Positions 43,150 through 53,519 of a DNA stretch of 64,000 nt are shown here, one piece after another; position 1 is the first letter of the stretch, and each line of letters begins with the position of its first letter. This DNA comes from Petaurus breviceps papuanus (taxonomy: Eukaryota > Chordata > Mammalia > Diprotodontia > Petauridae): assembly GCA_028583685.1 (NCBI GenBank), contig JAMXIF010000058.1:15335594-15399593 (forward strand), read 5' to 3'. The notes beneath the pieces are model-generated. The model did not search any database, was not told where the DNA came from, and saw only the letters and a list, made by a program, of their open reading frames with translations. A program made the position numbers and the translations under genes.

Positions 43150-43860
43150 AGAGAACAGTCAATAAACATTTATTGAGGACCTATTATGTACCAAGGGGCA
43201 GTGAGGTGGCACAGTGGATAGAGGGCCAGGCCTGGAGTCAAGAAGACTCATCTTCCTGAATTCAGATCTAGTCTTTTGCCTGTGTGACCCTCGGCAAGTC
43301 ACTTAACTGTTTGCATCAGTTCCTTATTTGTAAAATGAGCTGGAGAAGAAAGAAAACCAAGAGTAAAAGGCAATGGAAAGCAACTGGACAAGAACAAACA
43401 ATAATGATGCACCAAGGCACTGTACTAAATGCTGTGGATACAAATATGAGAAAAATAGTCCTTTCCCGTAAAGAGTTCACAACCGAATAGAGAAGACAAA
43501 ATGCAAAGGAAGCTGAAAGGGGAGGGGGAAGGTACTCAGTACAGGGGAATTATTGGGGCAGGAGGTCCAAGGTAAGAAGCCTGGAGGAAAATAAGATAGA
43601 TGACTGTCCTGGGCACTGACCTTAAATAGGGGCTTTGGAAGCAATTCTTTGCTCCCCACTCTCCAGGGTTAGGGTTAAGAGTTTCAAATTTGAAGGATTT
43701 CGGAGAAATGATAGATAGGAGCCCACAAATTAAAATTCTATTGGAAAGATATGCCAGGAGGAATGGGAAGCTCTTAAAAGTGAAATTCTCAAGAAACAAT
43801 GAGAAAATTTTGCTTTCAATAAGGGAGTAAAGGGATGTTTGTGTAAAGAGATATACAGGG
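43150..43860 (-). repeat. L2 LINE split by MAR1
   Basis: AACATTTATTGAGGACCTAT at left. GCACTGTACTAAATGCTGTG, CGTAAAGAGTTCACAACCG and TAAAATTCTATTGGAAAGAT-type decayed text at right. Right end uncertain. Confidence 0.7.
43194..43403 (+). repeat. MAR1 SINE, 3' part lost
   Basis: AGTGAGGTGGCACAGTGGAT head, CTCGGCAAGTCACTTAACTG, AAATGAGCTGGAGAAGAAAG. Diverged TSD: TGTACCAAGG left and TGCACCAAGG right. Confidence 0.88.
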
Positions 43861-43864
43861 AACT

Positions 43865-44329
43865 CAATGACCAACCTAAAATTTTTAAAAATTTCTTATT
43901 AATTCTATCAGTAAAATTAATGGCATTTTCTTTAGAATATATGTTTAATATACAATCCTCTAAGATCCATTTAGATTTTTAAATTCATGTTCAGATGATG
44001 TAAGCAAAAGCAATTAACAGAAGACAAACACACAAATGTGGCAAGGTCCTGTAATAATAGTGCCAGAAGCATACAGGCCCCCAAGGAGCTGAGGCTGTTA
44101 AAAAAAAAAAAAAGAAGAAGACAAAAAAGAGTGATTCTGAAGAAAAATGTGCATCAGAGAATTGGTAGGACTTCTACTTGGGGGGTGGATGGGACAATGA
44201 TAAAGGAAGATGGAGAGAAAACAAAACAGTTCAATGCTTGACTTTGCTTCTCATTTTTCTGTCAAGAATGGCTTTGAGCAGAACAAAAATGTCCAAAAAG
44301 AATACAAACACCATGATAAGTAGGAAGAT
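43865..44329. other. unassigned, possibly 5' CR1
   Basis: AT-rich sequence, an A-run at 44,101-44,113 and no firm match. It may be the eroded upstream part of the following CR1. Confidence 0.35.
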
Positions 44330-44807
44330 AATAAAACTTTACCTAGTTGCCCTAAATATTCTCAAGTCATCAGAAGAATTCTGTCCCAGAGAGACAGGTG
44401 GATGGGAAGAGTGGATGAACCAATGCAAGTGATTCTTGAGAGATCTTGGAGAACAAAAACAGGCATCAAAGGATGGGAGGGGAGAGAGGGTGGGAGAAAA
44501 ATGGTACAAGTCCTGATTTTCTCAAACAGGAAGAGGATGATGTTGGCCAACCATAAACTAATGAGCTTACCTTGATACCTGCCAAAATTCTAAATTAGGC
44601 ATAACATCTAGAAAAAGAAGAAATAATCACCAAAAGCCAGTATAGGTTCATTAAAGAGATGCCACACTTAACCCTGTTCCCTTTTTTGGCAAAGTGACCA
44701 TCCGATAGATAACAGGAATAGTATAAATACAGCTTACCTAGATTTTATCAAAACATTTGACAAAGAGATTCATGAGATTCTTTTGGTCAAGATCCTTGAC
44801 AAAAGGG

Positions 44808-45152
44808 ATGTATCTTTTTTTTCTATTTTATCGCTAGTATTTAGCGTTGGTGACTGTCTAGGGGGCACTATGGATAGAGTGTTGGACTTGGAGTCAGAAA
44901 GACTCATGTGTGAATTCTGCTTCAGACACTTACTTAGTTGTATGACCATGGGTAAGTCACTTAACTTCTTTCAACCTCAGTTTCCTCATCCATAAAATGG
45001 GAATAATAACAGCACCTACCTCATAGGGTTGCTGTGAGGATTAAATGATATAACACAGGTAAAGAGCTTTAAAAATCTTAAAACTAACTATATGAATGCT
45101 ACATATTATTATTATTATAGATATTTAATAAATCCTTGTTGATTGACTGATA
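44808..45152 (+). repeat. L2 3' tip nested in CR1, itself split by MIR
   Basis: TTTTTTTCTATTTTATCGCT before the MIR, then AATAAATCCTTGTTGATTGA after it, the L2 terminus. CR1 text resumes at AAGATGGAAAGATGTGG. Confidence 0.65.
44862..45118 (+). repeat. THER1/MIR SINE
   Basis: GGCACTATGGATAGAGTGTT head, CAGTTTCCTCATCCATAAAA, GGGTTGCTGTGAGGATTAAA, ATTATTATTATTATAG tail. Confidence 0.94.
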
Positions 45153-46004
45153 AGATGGAAAGATGTGGGCCACACAGTTAGGTGGATTCAGAACTGGCTG
45201 AATGGTTACACCTGACAAAGAATCATTACCAGATTCAATGGCAAATTATAAGAAGGTCTCTTGTGAAGCATCCCGATGATCTGTGCTTGGCCCTGTGCTA
45301 TTTAGTGCTCTTTATCAATGACATAGATAAAAGAATAGATGGCACTCTTATCAAATTTAAAGAGGACCTGGGAGAGATGGCTAACTAACTGAACGTCAGT
45401 CAGCATCCAAAGAGACCTTGACAGGCTAGATCATCAGGCTAAATCTAATCATATGAAATTTAATGAGGATGAATATAAAGTCATATACCTGCTTTCAAAA
45501 AAAATCAACCTTATAAATACAAAATGGTGGAGGCATGCCTAGATAGCCACTTGTCTGAAAGAGACAGAGGATTTTAATGGATTGCATGTTCAGTGCCAGT
45601 TACTAATGTGATATGGCAGCCAAAAATGGGAATATGATCTTAGACTGTATTAAGAGAGGCATGATATTCAGGAGGTGATGGTCTTGTCATTCTATGCGCT
45701 AGTAAGACTACTTTTAAAGCATTGTGTGAAGTTCTGGGTACCACATTTTAAGAAGGATATTAATCAATTGGAGATCACTCAAAGGAGAGCAAATGGCAAG
45801 TTGAAGGGCATCAAGATCATACCACTTGACCAACTGTTGGGGAACCTGGGAATGGTTAATCTGGAGGAGTGAAGACTTAGTCACATGATAGCTGTTTCCA
45901 GGTAGTTGAAAGAGTATTTTGTGCAATGTGGATTAGATGTGTTCTTCTCTGTCTCAGAAGACTGAGTACAAGAAAAGGCACAATTTGCAGAGATGCAAAT
46001 TGAG

Positions 46005-46215
46005 ACTTAGTAGATAGAGTTAACATCAGAATCAAGAAGACCTTGGTCAACTTCTGTCTAAGACACATACTATCTGTGTGAGCTTGGTCAAGTCACTTGA
46101 CCTCTAAGTGCCCCAGCAACTATATATTATATAGCAGATGCCAAACTGCACTGGTAGAGAAAATTTCTTCAAGGAGAGCTCCCAATACCAATAGCATCAC
46201 CAAGTCCCAAAATCA
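46005..46215 (+). repeat. MIR-head SINE with alternative 3' module
   Basis: AGCTTGGTCAAGTCACTTGA core, then CAAACTGCACTGGTAGAGAA and GAGCTCCCAATACCAATAGC. That 3' half is unlike MIR or MAR1 but echoes 31,185-31,375. Confidence 0.6.
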
Positions 46216-46261
46216 AATGAACTATTTTGTCCTTTTGTCACTGACATACAACTGATGGGTG

Positions 46262-46500
46262 GTGTGGCATTTTGGAAGGAATTCTACCTATGTGTCCTAA
46301 CTTTTGCTGGATGAGTTAGGATAAGTCATTTACCCACTGTCTGCCTCAGTTTCCTCATCTGTAAAATGAAGGTAAAAATAGCACACCCTCCCCAGGTTGT
46401 TTGAGGATAAAATTAGATAATATTTATAAAGTGCTTTATAAACCTTAAAAAGCTAGGTAAATACGTCTACTTATTATCATTGTTATTATCATTATTATTA
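46262..46500 (+). repeat. THER1/MIR SINE
   Basis: CAGTTTCCTCATCTGTAAAA, ATAATATTTATAAAGTGCTT, and a repeated ATTATTATC tail. Confidence 0.92.
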
Positions 46501-46835
46501 GTTCTGGAAGACCTGGAATCAAATCCCACCTCAGATACCCATTATCTATATGACTTTGTCCAACTCACCTTCCTGACTAAAGAGTCAGTTTCCTTTTCTG
46601 TGAAATGAGAGGATTCTTGGCATTTTTTATCATGGATCTCTTTGGCAGTCTGCTAAAGATTACAGACCCTTTCTCAGAATGTTTTTAAATGAATGAAGTA
46701 AAATACATAAGATTATAAAGGAAACCAATTTTATAGAAATACAGTTATCAATTATTTTTAAGTTTGCACACCTCAGGTTAAGAAGCCCTGGGCTAGAATG
46801 GTCTCTGAGATTCTTCCCAGCTCTGAATCTATGAC
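46501..46835 (+). repeat. MIR3 SINE split by a MITE
   Basis: AGTTTCCTTTTCTGTGAAAT at left. AGAATGGTCTCTGAGATTCT and CTGAATCTATGACGC at right of the hAT insert. Confidence 0.8.
46608..46792 (-). mobile_element. hAT-type MITE, complete
   Basis: GAGGATTCTTGGCATTTTTT start and GGTTAAGAAGCCCTG end form inverted termini. The interior AGACCCTTTCTCAGAATG and ACATAAGATTATAAAGGAAA matches the copy at 8,102. Best-preserved full copy here, 185 bp. Confidence 0.75.
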
Positions 46836-46839
46836 GCTA

Positions 46840-46960
46840 TGGTCCATAAGCATGTTTTCTCATCTCTAGAATGGGAGTACCACCAACTTCACAAGGTTGT
46901 TGTGAGAGTCTTGATATCAAGATACATAAACTCTCTGTAAACCTTAAACTGCCTATGAAT
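46840..46960 (+). repeat. MIR 3' half
   Basis: TTTTCTCATCTCTAGAATGG, CACAAGGTTGTTGTGAG, CTCTGTAAACCTTAAACTG. Confidence 0.75.
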
Positions 46961-47006
46961 GAATGTTAGTCTGCCTATCAACTTCACCACCACCTGCCTT
47001 CAAAGA

Positions 47007-47090
47007 ACACACATACACATACACGCGCACACATGCACGCACTCATGAACACACATGCACATGCACATGAAATACACACAACTTCTAACT
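47007..47090. repeat. CA/CATG-rich microsatellite
   Basis: ACACATACACGCGCACACAT-type units. Confidence 0.85.
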
Positions 47091-47379
47091 AGAATAATGT
47101 CACTCTGTGTTGACAAAACTGTCTTCTTTCACCATTCCTAGAATCATTCAGATTCCTGTGGGTTCTCCCCCAGAAAGCAGTTTTCATTTCTTTGGGGCTG
47201 CTTCTTTTCCCCTCCAGCTGTCAAATCTCTCCAGATCACCACATCACAGCATGAATACCATGATGACACAGAATCAACAAGTTTTGAAACCCTACTTCTC
47301 CACCCTCCCCAAACCCTGACTACCTGGGTATTCCTGCTCCTGCTGCTGTCTTAGAGCTAACCATCCTGAAACTGCTTAA

Positions 47380-47540
47380 AAGAGCCTGACAGGTAATTTA
47401 TTCTGCGGCAAAGGAGAGCAATTTCACTGTCCAGAGGCGAGAGACCCAACTGCATCGGCAAATCCTTACCCTCATGGAACACAGCTTTAATATGATAACA
47501 ATTCCAGGAGTTCACAGGACTAATTCTTTCTGTCCTCTTC
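47380..47540. promoter_or_regulatory. candidate conserved non-coding element
   Basis: Repeat-free with CAGGTAATTTATTCTGCGGC, GCAATTTCACTGTCCAG, CTGCATCGGCAAATC, and GCTTTAATATGATAACAATT. CpGs are retained. Inference. Confidence 0.4.
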
Positions 47541-47890
47541 TCACCTTCCCCCAAACAGCTCTCAAATGTTTTTACACATTTTTTTAACTTCCTTCCCACG
47601 AACTTCTACAGACCAAATCAACTATTTCACCCATGAAGGGTGATTATCAGGTGTTTGTTTGTGGAAAGGACCAACAGAACTCTGGGGTTGGGGCTCCCAA
47701 GTTGACTTATGGATAACTTTACATTGAGTGAATTTTTAAAAATTTTTTTAAAAATCTCTCTCTCTTTTCCAAGGTCCTGAAGGAAGGGTTGACTTGGCCT
47801 GCATTTACTTGGAGAAAGGAGCAAGAAAGGTCTCTCCCCCAACTCATTTTTTCTTTTAACATTCTTCAAAGTTTAGCTCAAAGGCCTGTA
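47541..47890. other. unassigned sequence
   Basis: Nothing recognised. T/A-run near 47,733-47,755. Confidence 0.4.
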
Positions 47891-47892
47891 TG

Positions 47893-48060
47893 AAGTTATC
47901 ATGATATGGTAAAGAGAAAATCATGGACATAGTATCCTCTGATATCCAAACTCTGCCATTTTTTACCAATTGACCTTTCACTTTTCTGAGACTTTCACCT
48001 TTCCTTATCTTTAAAATGTGGAGATCAGACTCGATGATCTCTACAATCTAGCTCTGACAT
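47893..48060 (+). repeat. MIR3 SINE
   Basis: ATCATGATATGGTAAAGAGA head, CCTTATCTTTAAAATGTGGA, CAGACTCGATGATCTCTACA, TCTAGCTCTGAC. Confidence 0.82.
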
Positions 48061-48129
48061 TCTTTAGCAGATCTTCTGCCTCCAAGTGCCAGGCTCTTTC
48101 TACAAAACCACTTTTTTAGTCCCAGGAGG

Positions 48130-48325
48130 AAGCATGGTAAATTGTCTAAGTCAAGGGCTCTGAGTTTTAATGCTGGCTTCTTCTGTCTTTGTGGGGTGAC
48201 CTCAGGCAACTTGGTATAGGGGAAAACTGTATTTGGAGTCAAAGGACCTGAGTTTAAACACCAGTTGGCCAAATCACTTCAATTCTCATTTCCTCATTCA
48301 TAATATTAAAAAATTGGAATAGATC
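48130..48325 (+). repeat. two MIR3-type fragments
   Basis: GAAGCATGGTAAATTGTCTA.. then TTGGAGTCAAAGGACCTGAG, TCATTTCCTCATTCATAATA. Confidence 0.65.
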
Positions 48326-48500
48326 AGGGGTTCCTCACCTGAGGTCAAAGGACACAAATTCATAAGGCCCATGTTTTTAAAAATGTTTGTATTCTATTTA
48401 TCTACCTATGTGTTTTATCTCCATCTTTATTTTTACTAATCTCTAACTGAAGTTCAGCATTTAATTATTTAAAAATATGATTCCCAGAAGGGGGAATATA
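48324..48500 (+). mobile_element. possible hAT-type MITE
   Basis: CAGGGGTTCCTCACCTGAGG start and a TTTAAAAATATGATTCCCAG interior recall the 12,422 copy. The far end is unclear. Confidence 0.38.
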
Positions 48501-48884
48501 ACCCTCACAGATTTAAATTGTAACCTTTAGTTGACTTATATGTAAGTTAAGAAGAATGAGGCAGTTCTAACTGATGATTCCATTTTGAGGTATGAGCATC
48601 TTCTTTGCTGTGAAGGTTTGTCAGAGGGTCCAAGTCCAATGTCAAGTGCTGGTATCACTCATACTTTTCACACAGAGATACCAGACTTTTTATGAGCTCT
48701 AACATTTGAGCTCACTTGATACTGTTTACATTTTGTTGGAAGAAAATGTCCTTGATTTTCCAAGGAGTTTCTGGGGAAAAGAGGGCAGGGAATTGACCAC
48801 ATCTAAAAACTGTAATCAGTAAACAATAAGTCCTCTCTTTCTACCCCCACTGGGAGTCAGGGAAATCGCAAAATTGTCAAGTGT
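48501..48884. other. unassigned sequence
   Basis: Nothing recognised. Confidence 0.4.
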
Positions 48885-49118
48885 CAGACTTGGAAAGGAC
48901 GCTTAGAAATCATCTAGTTCAAACTCTTCATTTTACAGCTAAAAAACAAGTCAGAGGAATTAAATGACTTATTTGATTTATCCCCCCCCAAGAGTAGCAC
49001 TGAGCCTCAGTTTCCTCATTTTTGATATAGGGTTGATTGTGCTTGCATTATTAACTTCATAACCTGTTGTAAGGAAATATTTTATAAACCTTTCAGCACC
49101 ATATGAATATAAATTATT
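48885..49118. repeat. reverse MIR3/CR1 end followed by a sense MIR
   Basis: GAAATCATCTAGTTCAAACT, CTTCATTTTACAGCTAAAAA (reverse) to about 48,985. Then GAGCCTCAGTTTCCTCATTT and ATTTTATAAACCTTTCAGCA (sense). Confidence 0.7.
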
Positions 49119-49119
49119 C

Positions 49120-49445
49120 TAAATGATTCTATTGTTCACTTCCACCCTACCTTTCCAATGTCATTTCATATTACTCCACTTCAGAGATGCTACAACCCAG
49201 CCCTGAATGCATCATTGCATCTTCCCATCTCTATGTGTTGGCACAAGCTGTTCACCATATCTAAAAAGCATTCTCTCCTCCTCTCTACCTCTAAGAATCC
49301 TTATCTTCAATGTTCTATTCAGATAACATCTCCAGTTGCTAACATTGTCTCCCTTCTCCAAATCCCTTGTCTTTGCTTGTCTATGACTATGTTGTATTCA
49401 ACCAATAGAATGTAAGCTCATTGAGGGCAGGAATTGTTTCATTTT
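49120..49445 (+). repeat. L2 LINE 3' end
   Basis: CTACCTTTCCAATGTCATTT, ATAGAATGTAAGCTCATTGA, GGGCAGGAATTGTTTCATTT. It lacks the last AATAAA part. Confidence 0.82.
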
Positions 49446-49658
49446 CATCTTTCTTTCCTTACCTAACATCCCCTCTCCTCCTCCCTTCCTGTTCTCTCTC
49501 CTCCCTTGCCCTTCCTTCCCCATCATTTCTCCCTAAAATTAGAGCCTCTCCCTTTAATGCCAACATCCTACCGCATGGGCTGCACGGCTCTGAGTCTTGG
49601 GAACTTATAGTCTTCAAGAATTAAAATTGAGTAGCACCCAGAGGGCCTTGTAGAGGGT
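49446..49658. other. unassigned sequence
   Basis: Pyrimidine-rich to 49,540, then nothing recognised. Confidence 0.4.
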
Positions 49659-49745
49659 GTGTGGGGGGTGTGAGAAGCCTAGAGCACAACTAGAGTAAAG
49701 GATATCATGGAACCAGAGTGAAGGTGACCATTGGAAAGACCACTG
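49659..49745 (+). repeat. source-like copy of a local duplicated segment
   Basis: The 87-bp segment (GGTGTGAGAAGCCTAGAGCA, ACCAGAGTGAAGGTGACCAT, TGGAAAGACC) recurs at about 90% identity at 50,927-51,050. No target duplication flanks this copy. Confidence 0.75.
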
Positions 49746-50306
49746 GTACATTGGGTGGAATCCTTGTGATAAATGTATGAGAGGAGCTCGATGGAGTCCC
49801 AAACTGAAGCACGTGTAGATTGCTTAAGATTCACATAATTGTAGAGAACATCCACATATATGAAATCATAGATCTCTTTGGGGTATTTCAGTCTTATCAT
49901 GTCATAGCAACTCTATATGTCAGGAGAGAGGATGTCCTTGGAAGAAGGTTAAACCTGATCAATAACATTATCTATCTTCTCTTTCCAGCCCCTTCCTGAT
50001 AAAGACCTCCAATCACTTTTCAAATAGGATTTTACCCATTTCCCCATCTCCCAGCAAGGGTGGGAGGAGAGAATTATTATCCCCATTGTTAGAAACACTT
50101 GGTCTCGGGTTGCCCAATCCATCTGAACCAGAGTCAGAGGTGAGAGGGGACCTTGAATCTCCTGAGTGCAGTTGGTTGATTGCCCTGTCCATCAGACCGA
50201 GTTTGTGTTTCCAGATCAAATTGTGAAATTTAGAGTGAAGCAGAAAGGGGAAGTGGGGAAGGTCAGGTTTAAGAGGACAAAGAGAATGTTGTCAATCAGA
50301 GCCATC
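49746..50306. other. unassigned sequence
   Basis: Nothing recognised. Confidence 0.4.
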
Positions 50307-50524
50307 AGAATGGAGGAGGGGGGCGGCTAGGTGGCATAGTGAGTAGTTATGCCGGCCCGGAGTTGGGAGGACCCAGGATTGGTTCCGGCCTCAGATACTT
50401 AACACCCCCCCCCACACACACACACACACAAATTGTCCATGTAACCTTGGGCAAGTTACTTAAACCCAATTACTTTAAAAAATAAAATTAAATAAATAAA
50501 TAAATAAAAAGAATGGAGGAGGGG
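50307..50524 (+). repeat. tRNA-derived marsupial SINE with TSD and internal (C)n(AC)n
   Basis: Body 50,322-50,509: GGCGGCTAGGTGGCATAGTG head, GATTGGTTCCGGCCTCAG, an internal C9 plus AC run (about 50,405-50,431), TTGGGCAAGTTACTTAAACC, and an AAATAAAT tail. The 15-bp duplication AGAATGGAGGAGGGG lies at 50,307-50,321 and 50,510-50,524. Confidence 0.94.
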
Positions 50525-50912
50525 TGGAGACAGAGTAGTCTAACTTAGTCTAACCTAGTCTCGGTCACAAAAGGTGCTTTTAAAAAAGTTGCTTGAATGG
50601 AATCACCAAACAGGTGATTCACAAGGAGTTATCATTTGTCCAAAATTCAAGGCCAGGGCCAGAAGGTCAGAGAAGACCCCAGGCTAGCAAGGCTAAAATA
50701 ACTCTATAGTCTGGGGACAAGACAGCATTTCAACAGCCAGAGGAACCAAAGGAGGCAAGTACCTCTAGAAAGAAGGACTTGGGAGACATCCTCTAGAATG
50801 CTCATCATGTTTAATAAGGTGGCCTTTCCACCTTCTTTCCTCTAGAGAATATGTCAAAATCTTATTGTTCAATAAGTAATCTTCCCCATATTCTGAATTT
50901 CCTTCCTGAATT
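50525..50912. other. unassigned sequence
   Basis: Nothing recognised. Confidence 0.4.
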
Positions 50913-51064
50913 CCAACTGACTCTTCTGTGTGAGGGGTGTGAGAATCCTAGAGCACAACCAGGGTAAAAGGTGTTTCATCAAGGAAATGTATGATAAAAA
51001 ATGAAAAAAGACTCATCATGGGACCAGAGTGAAGGTGACCACTGGAAAGACCAATTGACTCTTC
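50913..51064 (+). mobile_element. TSD-flanked insertion of a local segment
   Basis: The insert 50,927-51,050 (124 bp) is a copy of 49,659-49,745 plus about 36 extra bases (A-rich GATAAAAAATGAAAAAAGA). It is flanked by CCAACTGACTCTTC (50,913-50,926) and CCAATTGACTCTTC (51,051-51,064), 13 of 14 identical. This is the signature of an insertion event, yet the segment resembles no repeat family I know. Confidence 0.6.
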
Positions 51065-51224
51065 CTCTGGACAGTTCTGCATGTGATCCTTCTCATTTCT
51101 TGATTCCTTGACACTCGATCCCCAGCTGCCATGATGGTGTTACTCACCTAAGCTTCCCATGGCAAACTCTATGATAAAGTTGCCTTCATGGACTCTTCCT
51201 TCTATTGCCTGATTTTTAGTCTTA
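51065..51224. other. unassigned sequence
   Basis: Nothing recognised. Confidence 0.4.
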
Positions 51225-52275
51225 TAAAGTGAGGGGCTAAAATCAACTTCGACCTGGATGGAAATTTTACCTCTAACACTTACTACCTCTCTGGCCTTGA
51301 GCAAGTTTTCTCACCTGTAAATTGAGGGCATGGTCTCTAAATGGCCTGTGAGGAAATGCAAGTTAAAACAGCTCTGAGGTACCACCCTCACACACATTAG
51401 ATTGGCTAATATGACAAAAAATGAAAATGTTGGATGTTAAAAGGGACGTGGGAAAATTGGGGCATTAATACACTGCTGGTGGCGTTGTGAACTGATCCAG
51501 CCATTCTGGAGACCAATTTGGAACTATGCCCAAAGGGTTATAAAACTATACATACCCTTTGATCCAGGCAATACCACTACTAGGTCTATATCCCAAAAGG
51601 CATCCGAAAAAAAGAGAAAAAAACCTATTTGTATGAAAATATTTATAGCAGCTCTTTTTGGTGATGGCTAAGAATTAGCAATCAAAGGGATGCCCATCAA
51701 CTGGGGAATGGCTACACAAGCTGTGGTATATGATTGTAATGGCATATTATTGTGTTATAAGAAATGACAAGCAGGGTGATTTCAGAAAAACCTGGAAAGA
51801 CTTACATGAACTGATGCATAGTGAAGTGAACAGAGTCTGGAGAATGTTGTACACAGTAACAGCAACAGTGTTCAAAAAAGAATTGTGAATAACTTAGCTA
51901 TTCTCAGCAATACAATGATCCAAGACAATCCCAAAGGACTAATGATGAAGTATACTATCCAACTCCAGAGAAAGAACTGCTATTGATTGAATACATACTG
52001 TGCATGCATGCTATTTTTCACTTTCTTTCATTTTTTTCTTTTATTCAAGTCTTCTTATACAAAATGACTAACATGGAAATGTTTTCCATAATTGCACATG
52101 TATAATTTATATCTGAATACTTACCTTCTCAGGGAGTAAGAATGGGAGGGATGGAGTGAGGGATAGAATTTGGAACTTAAAACTTTAAATAAATTTTTTT
52201 AAAAACAGGGAAAATGCCCTCTGAGGGCCCTTCTAGCTCTCTACAAGCAAGATTCTGTGCTTTTGTGATCATACC
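51225..52275 (+). repeat. MIR3 SINE split by an L1
   Basis: TTTTCTCACCTGTAAATTGA and GGGCATGGTCTCTAAATGGC at left. GAGGGCCCTTCTAGCTCTCT and GATTCTGTGCTTTTGTG at right. Confidence 0.82.
51339..52226 (+). repeat. L1 LINE, 5'-truncated 3' end with TSD
   Basis: Insert 51,354-52,211: ORF2 end (AGCTCTGAGGTACCACCCTC, TTCTGGAGACCAATTTGGAA, GGGATGCCCATCAACTGGGG) and 3' UTR (AACTCCAGAGAAAGAACTGC, GCACATGTATAATTTATATC, a final AATAAATTTTTTTAAAAA). The diverged 15-bp TSD AAATGGCCTGTGAGG / AAATGCCCTCTGAGG sits at 51,339-51,353 and 52,212-52,226. Scattered mutations leave no usable frame. Clearly younger than the L1 at 25.1 kb. Confidence 0.95.
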
Positions 52276-52375
52276 ATCCTCAAGACAAGCTACACTGATT
52301 TCTCAAAGTCACAGAGCAACATAATGGCAGCCCAAGTCTCTGCACTTCCCAGACCCATGCTTTCCCTTGGATAAA
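52272..52375 (-). repeat. MIR fragment
   Basis: TTTCTCAAAGTCACAGAGCA and CCCAAGTCTCTGCACTTCCC. Confidence 0.6.
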
Positions 52376-52569
52376 AGGCAACCCAGAAAGACTATTTTCT
52401 TGGGGCTCCATGGAAAGGGTCCAGAAAGTTCTACCTCATAATATAAGGATCTTTGGTCCCATCAGCATAAGAATTGCTGGGAAGATACACCTCCTCCTTG
52501 CCCCCAACCAACCAACAAAGAATGTGACCAGTCTATAACCTAGTAGATAAGCCCTAGGGAGTTGTTCGA

Positions 52570-52685
52570 GGCATGTACAGGTAGAGGGACTTGCTCAGAG
52601 TCACACATAAGTATGGGGGCAGGGCAGAGTTTGAACCCAGGCTTCCTGACTCCAAGCCCACCATTGCATTTTTTATGTCACAGTG
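52570..52685 (-). repeat. MIR fragment
   Basis: GGGACTTGCTCAGAGTCACA, GAGTTTGAACCCAGGCTTCC, TGACTCCAAGCCCACC. Confidence 0.85.
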
Positions 52686-52733
52686 TTACTACACCAAAAA
52701 AAGTAATAAAGATAACAGCAAAACAAAAACAAA

Positions 52734-52915
52734 ACAGTGGCAAGCACATTGACTCTTGGGGCCAAGAATGTAGGTTCAAACCCTGCCTTGGACACTGCCT
52801 TATGACCTTGGGAAAGTTACTTCCCTCTCTGGGATTCAGTTTCCTCACCTGTAAAATGAGGATCTTGAGCTAGATGATTTCTGAGGTCTCCTTGCAGCTC
52901 TAGATTCATGAGCCC
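52734..52915 (+). repeat. MIR3 SINE
   Basis: AGTGGCAAGCACATTGACTC, CAGTTTCCTCACCTGTAAAA, GAGCTAGATGATTTCTGAGG, GCAGCTCTAGATTCATG. Confidence 0.93.
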
Positions 52916-53519
52916 ATGAACAATTCACATTGATATACACTTTAATATTTACAAAGCCCCTTGGCAAGATCTTTCTTGGCACCTAGTCCAAAAGAGACAG
53001 ATTCTTATTTCAATACTGTATCCCATTACATACTCAGATTCAACAGACTGTCGAGGACTTACACCTGGTTTTCTTTTAGCCTTGATGCTTTCTAGGTTTC
53101 TGTTGACCAGAAAAATCTCTGGGTTCCTAGATCCCACTACTTCAGGCAAAACAGTTGTCTTTCCTGGAGTTGAATCACTTGGTGATTTTCTTGGAATAAA
53201 ATTTTTTCTTGCTGGCTATTTTCCTTCCTTCCTTCCCTCCGTCCTTCCCTGTTTCCTTTCCCCTCATTCCTTTCTTCCCCCCTATAACAGTTTCACAAAT
53301 AAAACCTCTTATACCCTCTCATCAGTTAAATTTCAGCAGCTAGTGGTTAAAATCTGTGTTTTCTATATCTCCTCAGGAGCCTAGACAATATGAATCAAGA
53401 AGGAGGATGACAGAAAAGTTGGTGGCTAGCGTTACGTTTTCCCCTGGAATCCTCAGCACATCATTTTTCCTTTATATCTGTCCCTCTTAATTAACCTTGT
53501 GCCTGCTGCCTCCTCTTAT
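52916..53519. other. unassigned sequence with a TTCC-rich tract
   Basis: TTCC/TTCCC-rich stretch at 53,218-53,270. Otherwise nothing recognised. Confidence 0.4.

Larger units (their letters stand above)
44330..46115 (+). repeat. L3/CR1-type LINE, decayed, with nested insertions
   Basis: Sense CR1: CAAAAGCCAGTATAGGTTCA, TAGATTTTATCAAAACATTT (the D-F-K-A-F region), TTGGCCCTGTGCTATTTAGT, TTTATCAATGACATAGAT, then GGTACCACATTTTAAGAAGG and CTGGGAATGGTTAATCTGGA of the 3' portion. The FADDTKLG box is ruined (reads KFKEDLGEMAN). Interrupted at 44,808-45,152. Confidence 0.88.

Noticed and set aside
45182-45388. Protein-like frame with FINDIDKRIDG-type text
   Set aside because: It is the decayed reverse transcriptase of a CR1 LINE, not a host gene.
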